Positions 63,546-64,000 of a stretch of 64,000 nt of DNA are shown here, piece by piece. The first letter of the stretch is position 1, and every line of letters starts with the position of its first letter. The notes below the pieces were generated by a model, which had not been told where the DNA came from, ran no database searches, and was given only the letters and a program-made list of their open reading frames with translations. The DNA is from Mycobacterium sp. IS-1742. GTDB lineage: Bacteria; Actinomycetota; Actinomycetes; Mycobacteriales; Mycobacteriaceae. The DNA lies in NCBI RefSeq assembly GCF_001500125.1, contig NZ_LQIV01000001.1:1-64000 (forward strand). Direction: 5' to 3'. The translations under genes were made by a program, and so were the position numbers.

Positions 63546-64000
63546 ATGACTTCGCGGTTTGTGCCCTACGCCACCACCCCCGGCCGACTCTTCGGACAGC
63601 TGATCAGCGACATCGTCATCGCGGTGTGGGTGTTGATCTGGCTGTTCGTCGGGATGGCCGTGCACTCGGCGGTGGCGACCATCGCGCAGGTGGGTCGCCA
63701 GGTGGAGGACGGGGCGAACGGCATCGCCGACAACCTCGAGTCGGCGGGAGACCAGACCAACGACGTGCCGCTGCTCGGCGACGCGCTGCGCGGTCCGCTC
63801 AACGCGGCGGGCGAGGCCGCACTCGACATCGCCAACGCCGGCCACAACCTCGACACCACCGCCTCGTGGCTGGCGTGGGTGCTCGCGCTGGCGGTCGCGT
63901 CGCCGCCGATCCTGGCGGTCGCGATGCCGTGGGTGTTCCTGCGGGTCCGGTTCGTGCGCCGCAAGTGGACCGCGATCACGCTGGCCGCCACGCCTGCGGG
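63546..64000 (+). CDS. Membrane protein, partial at right edge
   Basis: The frame from ATG 63546 runs off the window after 151 residues without stop. MTSRFVPYATTPGRLFGQL, then a membrane segment (IVIAVWVLIWLFVGMAVHSAV), a soluble loop with ADNLESAGDQTNDVPLLGDALRG, a second membrane segment (WLAWVLALAVASPPILAVAMPWVFL) and a basic RVRFVRRKW. It corresponds in position to Rv0779c, of unknown function. Divergent from purC by 31 bp. Confidence 0.83.
   Translation, partial: MTSRFVPYATTPGRLFGQLISDIVIAVWVLIWLFVGMAVHSAVATIAQVGRQVEDGANGIADNLESAGDQTNDVPLLGDALRGPLNAAGEAALDIANAGHNLDTTASWLAWVLALAVASPPILAVAMPWVFLRVRFVRRKWTAITLAATPA

Overview
The window is a stretch of chromosome from a fast-growing, high-GC mycobacterium (Mycolicibacterium-like). 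The evidence is the actinobacterial gene set: mycothiol synthase, a DesA-type acyl-ACP desaturase, LmeA, an Mce protein, WS/DGAT acyltransferase, F420-type luciferase-like oxidoreductase, and a PE-PPE-related secreted protein. Gene order also closely follows, in reverse, the Rv0779-Rv0860 interval of M. tuberculosis as I remember it. The species cannot be fixed from sequence alone. There is no phage, insertion sequence or CRISPR array; most genes are ordinary chromosomal housekeeping genes.

Layout. 0-4.4 kb: end of a proline-rich protein, a cupin, an LLM oxidoreductase, a PPOX-fold protein with a coupled methyltransferase, and an acyl-CoA synthetase. 4.4-7.8 kb: the fadA-fadB beta-oxidation pair. 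7.9-12.5 kb: Old Yellow Enzyme divergent from a DapC-like aminotransferase, then four tandem SRPBCC paralogues and a UBP zinc-finger protein. 12.5-20.8 kb: accessory part with an SDR, a WS/DGAT wax-ester/TAG synthase, tRNA-Phe, -Asp, -Glu and -Lys, a carotenoid-type oxidoreductase with its TetR repressor and two near-identical 24-bp operators, a small membrane protein, an MpaB-like oxygenase and another TetR. 21-25.5 kb: desA1, a tRNA-dihydrouridine synthase and an LCP-family arabinogalactan ligase. 25.5-30.3 kb: phoU and the pstSCAB phosphate transporter. 30.4-35.3 kb: mshD, glnR, lmeA, thiX, then a polycysteine leader peptide in front of DUF4395-cysA-sseC. 35.5-39.4 kb: DUF732, a 32-residue membrane protein coupled to a nitrobindin-like protein, a lipoprotein, an aminodeoxychorismate lyase, YgfZ and DUF3073. 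39.4-50.1 kb: purM, cupin, SDR, purF, SCP-like protein, an orphan Mce protein, and the coupled purL-abhydrolase-CPBP operon. 50.1-54.6 kb: a cation/proton antiporter and a large secreted PE-PPE-like protein, flanked by remains of a second copy of both. 54.7-64 kb: VOC protein, M18 aminopeptidase, purQ, purS, a secreted protein, MBL-fold hydrolase, DUF2334 deacetylase, glutathione peroxidase with a TetR, ptrB and purC, and the start of a membrane protein.

How the genes fit together. Six de novo purine genes (purC, purS, purQ, purL, purF, purM) lie on the minus strand, interrupted by unrelated genes; PurL, PurQ and PurS form the FGAM synthetase complex. phoU and pstSCAB handle phosphate uptake. 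mshD, thiX, cysA, sseC and the cysteine leader link thiol synthesis and sulfur supply. Lipid metabolism is represented by fadA/fadB, acyl-CoA synthetase, desA1 and WS/DGAT.

The most notable observations are the polycysteine attenuator, the twin TetR operators, the decayed tandem duplication around a PE-PPE-like protein whose nucleophile serine appears to be lost, two related intergenic hairpins that look like a dispersed element, and several divergent gene pairs whose predicted -10 elements imply leaderless mRNAs.
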